Below are positions 5,149 to 7,872 of a stretch of 7,872 bases of DNA, one piece after another. Numbering within the stretch: position 1 is the stretch's first letter; each line of letters opens with the position of its first letter. The stretch covers positions 1-7,872 of the forward strand of contig CAJUCA010000087.1 of assembly GCA_910585265.1 (NCBI GenBank), given 5' to 3'. The notes under the pieces were generated by a model. It saw nothing but the letters and a program-made list of their open reading frames with translations. It made no database searches and had not been told where the DNA came from. A program made the translations under genes and the position numbers. This DNA comes from an uncultured Oscillospiraceae bacterium. GTDB lineage: Bacteria; Bacillota; Clostridia; Oscillospirales; Oscillospiraceae.

Positions 5149-6432
5149 ATGTACCAGCCGCTGGCGGACCGCATCCGCCCGCAGACCCTGGACGAGGTGC
5201 TGGGCCAGGGCCACATTCTGGGGCAGGACGGCCTGCTCCGCCGGGTCATCGACAGCGGGAAGATCCCCAACATGGTGTTCTACGGCCCCTCCGGCACCGG
5301 AAAAACCACCGTGGCCAACATCATCGCCCAGCAGTCTGGCAGAACCCTGCGGCGGCTCAACGCCACCACCGCCTCCCTGGCGGACATCCGGGACGTGATG
5401 GAGCAGGTGGGCACCCTGCTGGCCCCCAACGGCGTGCTGCTCTACCTGGACGAGATCCAGTATTTCAACAAGAAGCAGCAGCAATCCCTGCTGGAGTTCA
5501 TTGAGAACGGCAAGATCACCCTCATCGCCTCTACCACCGAGAACCCCTACTTCACCATCTTCAACGCGATCCTGTCCCGCTCCACCGTCTTTGAGTTCAA
5601 AATGCTGACGGCGGACGACCTGCTGCCCGCGGTGGACCGGGGCATCGCCCTCCAGGCCCAGGAGCTGGGGGTGGAGGCGGTCTGCGAGGACGGGGTGCGC
5701 AGGCATCTGGCCGCCTCCTGCGGCGGGGATGTGCGCAAGGCCCTGAACGCCGTGGAGCTGCTGATGACCGCCAGCCGCATCCGGGACGGCGTCCTCACCA
5801 TCACCCTGGACGACGCCAGGCTGGTGGCCCAGCGGTCCGCCATGCGGTACGACCGGGACGGGGACGACCACTTCGACACCGCCTCCGCGCTGATGAAGTC
5901 CCTGCGGGGCTCCGACCCGGACGCCGCCCTCCACTACCTGGCGAGGCTTTTGGAGGCCGGGGATATGCTCACCGCCATCCGCCGCCTCCTCTGCTCCGCC
6001 AGCGAGGACGTGGGCATGGCCTATCCCCAGGCGGCGTCCATCGTCAAATCCTGCGTGGACAGCGCGCTCCAGCTGGGCCTGCCCGAGGCCCAGCTCCCCC
6101 TGGCCCAGGCCGCCATCCTGCTGGCCACCGCCCCAAAATCCAACAGCGTCGTCAACGCCATCGGCGCGGCCATGGCGGACGTGCGGGCGGGGCGGACAGG
6201 GGACTACCCCCGGCACCTGCAAAACGTCCACGCCGACGGCGCGGGCTTTGAGCGGGAGCAGGGCTACCTCTACCCCCACCTGTACCCGGGGCATTGGGTG
6301 GCCCAGCAGTACCTGCCCGACGCCATCAAGGATCACGTGTATTACGAATACGGCCCCAACAAAAACGAGCAGGCCGCCAAGGCGTACTGGGACCGGATCA
6401 AGGGCGGGCAGTCCGGGAAGGAGGGGGAATGA
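5149..6432 (+). CDS. rarA: Replication-associated recombination protein A (RarA/MgsA AAA+ ATPase), 427 aa
   Basis: Clamp-loader-like AAA+ ATPase, related to eukaryotic WRNIP1/Mgs1, that acts at stalled replication forks and single-stranded DNA ends. Motifs in order: Walker A GPSGTGKT (46-53), Walker B LLYLDEIQ (97-104, with Asp101 and Glu102), sensor 1 around STTENP (128-133), the arginine-finger segment ILSRS (141-145), and sensor 2 GGDVRKALN (192-200). The C-terminal half (about 220-420) is the oligomerisation domain typical of MgsA/RarA, including SEDVGMAYPQA and the late DYPRHLQN and GHWVAQQYLP segments. Those late motifs separate it from RuvB and DnaX. Length is normal (about 420-450 aa). 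The ATG at 5149 follows GGAAGGAGGG (5132-5141). It is the first gene of a tight operon, with only 1 nt before the DUF951 gene. Confidence 0.97.
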   Translation: MYQPLADRIRPQTLDEVLGQGHILGQDGLLRRVIDSGKIPNMVFYGPSGTGKTTVANIIAQQSGRTLRRLNATTASLADIRDVMEQVGTLLAPNGVLLYLDEIQYFNKKQQQSLLEFIENGKITLIASTTENPYFTIFNAILSRSTVFEFKMLTADDLLPAVDRGIALQAQELGVEAVCEDGVRRHLAASCGGDVRKALNAVELLMTASRIRDGVLTITLDDARLVAQRSAMRYDRDGDDHFDTASALMKSLRGSDPDAALHYLARLLEAGDMLTAIRRLLCSASEDVGMAYPQAASIVKSCVDSALQLGLPEAQLPLAQAAILLATAPKSNSVVNAIGAAMADVRAGRTGDYPRHLQNVHADGAGFEREQGYLYPHLYPGHWVAQQYLPDAIKDHVYYEYGPNKNEQAAKAYWDRIKGGQSGKEGE

Positions 6433-6433
6433 G

Positions 6434-6631
6434 ATGCCCATGGACATTCAGGTCGGCGATGTGCTGGAGCTGAAAAAGGCCCATCCCTGCGGCAGCAAGG
6501 AGTGGAAGGTGCTGCGGATGGGCATGGACTTCAAGCTGAAATGCCTGGGCTGCGGCCACGAGGTCATGACGCCCCGGGCCAAGGCGGAAAAGGCAGTCAA
6601 AAAAGTAAAGCGGGAGGGCAAGGCCCTATGA
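6434..6631 (+). CDS. DUF951 family protein (YyzM-like), 65 aa
   Basis: The small basic protein has the family pattern. It starts with IQVGDVLELKKAHPCGSKEWKVLR (5-28), continues with a compact second half MDFKLKCLGCGHEVM (31-45), and ends in a lysine-rich tail. Cys19, Cys37, Cys40 and His42 could bind zinc, although that is inferred from spacing. The molecular role of the family is unknown; its size and charge suggest a nucleic-acid or ribosome-associated protein, as guesswork only. The ATG at 6434 lies 1 nt after the rarA stop, with GAGGGGG at 6421-6427 inside the end of rarA as ribosome site. A second ATG at 6440 would be spaced less well. The last codons overlap hisC by 4 nt (ATGA), so translation of all three genes is probably coupled. 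Confidence 0.92.
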   Translation: MPMDIQVGDVLELKKAHPCGSKEWKVLRMGMDFKLKCLGCGHEVMTPRAKAEKAVKKVKREGKAL

Positions 6632-7701
6632 ACCGGTATTGGAGCGGGCGCATCCGGAACGCGGTGCCCTACACCCCGGGGGAACAGCCCCGGGATCGGA
6701 CGTTTATCAAGCTGAACACCAACGAGTGCCCCTATCCCCCCTCGCCCAAGGTCACGGAGGCCATCCGGGCGGCGGCGGGGGACGGCCTGCGGCTCTACCC
6801 CGACCCGGAGTGCCTGGATCTGCGGGCCGCCATCGCCCAGCGGGAGGGGCTGGATCTCCGCCAGGTGTTCTGCGGCAACGGCTCGGACGAGATCCTGGCC
6901 TTCGCCTTCCAGGCGTTTTTTGAGCCGGACCGGGAGGTGGTGTTCCCCAAGATCACCTACAGCTTCTACCCCGTCTACACCGGCTTCTTCGGCCTGCGCT
7001 GCCGGGAGGTGCCCATGAACCCGGATTTCTCCGACCCCATCGACCTGCTGTGCGGCAATAACGGCGGGGTGGTGCTGGCCAACCCCAACGCCCCCACGGG
7101 GCTGGCCGTGGGGCTGGACACGGTGGAGAAGCTGCTGAACGCCAACCCGGACGTGGTGGTGCTTGTGGACGAGGCCTACATCGACTTCGGCGGGGACAGC
7201 GCGGTGGGGCTCATCGGCCGCTACCCCAACCTGCTGGTGGTGCAGACCGCCTCCAAGTCCCGGGCACTGGCGGGGCTACGGGTGGGCTGGGCCATGGGAG
7301 ATCCGGGCCTCATCGACGGCCTGCGGTGCGTCCGGGACTCCATCAACTCCTATACCGTGGACCGCCTGGCTCAGGCGGGGGCGGCGGCGGCCCTCCGGGA
7401 CGAGGACTATTTCCAGTCCATCCGCCGCCGGGTGATGGACACCCGCCGCTGGACGGAACACGCCCTCCGGGAGCGGGGCTTTGCCGTCCTGCCCTCCCAG
7501 GCCAATTTCGTCTTTGCCCGCCACCCCCACCACGGCGGCAAGGAGCTGCTGGACGGCCTGCGGGAGCGGGGCGTGCTGGCCCGCTGGTGGAGCACCCCGG
7601 AGATCGCGGACTGGCTGCGCATCAGCATCGGCACCGACGGGGACATGGCCGCGCTGATGGCCGCCCTGGACGGCATCCTCTTATATAGTGAATCAAGTTG
7701 A
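6628..7701 (+). CDS. hisC: Histidinol-phosphate aminotransferase, 357 aa
   Basis: Class I/II PLP aminotransferase that converts imidazole-acetol phosphate to histidinol phosphate with glutamate in histidine synthesis; many homologues also act on aromatic amino acids. Visible features are LNTNECPYPPSP (29-40), GNGSDE (83-88), ANPNAPTG (151-158), VDEAYIDF (180-187) with PLP-contacting Asp181, the Schiff-base lysine Lys210 in SKSRALAGLR, and substrate-binding Arg331 in RISIG. Length agrees with the ~356 aa norm. The ATG at 6628 overlaps the DUF951 stop; an in-frame ATG at 6502 would only read through the DUF951 gene. CobD (threonine-phosphate decarboxylase) is a related alternative, but the SRALAGLRVG segment favours HisC. 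No other his gene is in view. The last codons (from about 7681) lie in AT-richer sequence that starts the structured 3' tail, so the C-terminal LLYSESS may not be the ancestral end. Confidence 0.92.
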   Translation: MNRYWSGRIRNAVPYTPGEQPRDRTFIKLNTNECPYPPSPKVTEAIRAAAGDGLRLYPDPECLDLRAAIAQREGLDLRQVFCGNGSDEILAFAFQAFFEPDREVVFPKITYSFYPVYTGFFGLRCREVPMNPDFSDPIDLLCGNNGGVVLANPNAPTGLAVGLDTVEKLLNANPDVVVLVDEAYIDFGGDSAVGLIGRYPNLLVVQTASKSRALAGLRVGWAMGDPGLIDGLRCVRDSINSYTVDRLAQAGAAAALRDEDYFQSIRRRVMDTRRWTEHALRERGFAVLPSQANFVFARHPHHGGKELLDGLRERGVLARWWSTPEIADWLRISIGTDGDMAALMAALDGILLYSESS

Positions 7702-7723
7702 AAAAGCGCGCTTGATTCCCTAT
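7685..7723. repeat. 13-bp inverted repeat spanning the hisC stop codon
   Basis: ATAGTGAATCAAG (7685-7697) and CTTGATTCCCTAT (7711-7723) are inverted repeats with 12 of 13 pairs matching and a 13-nt loop. The left arm encodes the last residues of HisC and the TGA (7699-7701) is in the loop. It may act as a transcript 3' end, but lacks a following T-run; it could instead be the inverted ends of an inserted element. Confidence 0.6.
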
Positions 7724-7737
7724 GAAGTGCAAGTCAA

Positions 7738-7778
7738 GGCCGCGAATGCGGCCTCCAGCGGCGATTTATCGCCGCTGG
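7738..7778. repeat. Two tandem GC-rich hairpins
   Basis: GGCCGC-GAAT-GCGGCC (7738-7753) is a perfect 6-bp stem with a 4-nt loop. One base further on, CCAGCGGCGAT (7755-7765) pairs perfectly with ATCGCCGCTGG (7768-7778). Two adjacent perfect stems in 41 bp recall REP/BIME-type elements or a structured RNA 3' end. No T-run follows, so a simple terminator is less likely. Confidence 0.6.
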
Positions 7779-7872
7779 GTTCAAAAGTATCCTATCTATG
7801 ATGATAGATTACTTGTCAAACCAGTAAAATCAGCAATAAGTTATATGCCAACGGTTTCGTATGAGTTACCTT

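Larger units (their letters stand above)
7681..7872. repeat. AT-richer, hairpin-dense tail; possible edge of a dispersed repeat or mobile element
   Basis: Sequence character changes at about 7681, from GC-rich hisC to mixed sequence and then to only about one-third GC over 7781-7872. The stretch is packed with inverted repeats (7685-7723, 7738-7753, 7755-7778 and 7794-7809). No gene is recognised. Short open frames exist on both strands, none with a convincing ribosome site, and the window ends before any boundary on the right. A dispersed repeat, a MITE-like unit or the terminus of an insertion element are all possible. Confidence 0.45.

Noticed and set aside
4984..6447. 487-codon open frame on the minus strand opposite rarA
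   Set aside because: RarA on the plus strand has every AAA+ motif. The opposite frame is Gly/Val/His-rich shadow sequence typical of GC-rich DNA, with no recognisable domain.
6502..6627. Upstream extension of hisC by 42 codons
   Set aside because: It overlaps the DUF951 gene in another frame. HisC homology begins at the ATG at 6628, which has the ATGA overlap expected of coupling.
7685..7723. Classical rho-independent terminator for the rarA operon
   Set aside because: The stem is AT-rich, has a mismatch and is not followed by a T-run, so it does not fit the usual form; kept as an inverted repeat only.

Overview
The window looks like chromosomal DNA from a GC-rich anaerobic Firmicute, most likely an Oscillospiraceae-type gut bacterium (Flavonifractor/Intestinimonas/Lawsonibacter-like). 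This is an inference from four things: strong GC and G/C-ending codon bias, purine-rich AGGAGG-type ribosome sites, a rubrerythrin, and small Firmicutes families (DUF951, Cdd1-type HhH protein, LURP-one-related, DUF2500). I see no rRNA, tRNA, CRISPR array or recognisable transposase.

Layout, left to right. (1) Positions 1-42 hold what may be the tail of an upstream gene, perhaps a sigma factor. A membrane-anchored anti-sigma-like protein follows (74-1156). (2) A 36-bp perfect palindrome (1158-1193) fills the gap between this gene and the convergent endonuclease III gene nth (1197-1841, minus). (3) A divergent promoter region (1842-1977) separates nth from a rightward cluster: glyA, a LURP-one-related protein, a DUF2500 membrane protein and a Cdd1-type helix-hairpin-helix protein. 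The cluster ends at a strong hairpin (4405-4434) shared with the convergent rubrerythrin gene (4451-4987, minus). (4) A second divergent promoter region (4988-5148) drives rubrerythrin leftward and a tight operon rightward: rarA, a DUF951 protein and hisC. The gap inside this operon is 1 nt and the overlap is 4 nt. (5) From about 7681 to the right edge, the sequence changes abruptly to an AT-richer, hairpin-packed tail that begins inside the last codons of hisC.

Most genes are housekeeping: one-carbon metabolism (glyA), base-excision repair (nth), replication-fork rescue (rarA), peroxide defence (rubrerythrin) and histidine or aromatic transamination (hisC). Small conserved proteins of unknown role ride in the same transcripts. 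The least ordinary part is the 3' tail (7681-7872). It has a composition break, three or four nested or tandem inverted repeats, and competing short reading frames on both strands. It could be the edge of a dispersed repeat or mobile element, but the window ends before it can be identified. I do not see a convincing new multi-gene system.
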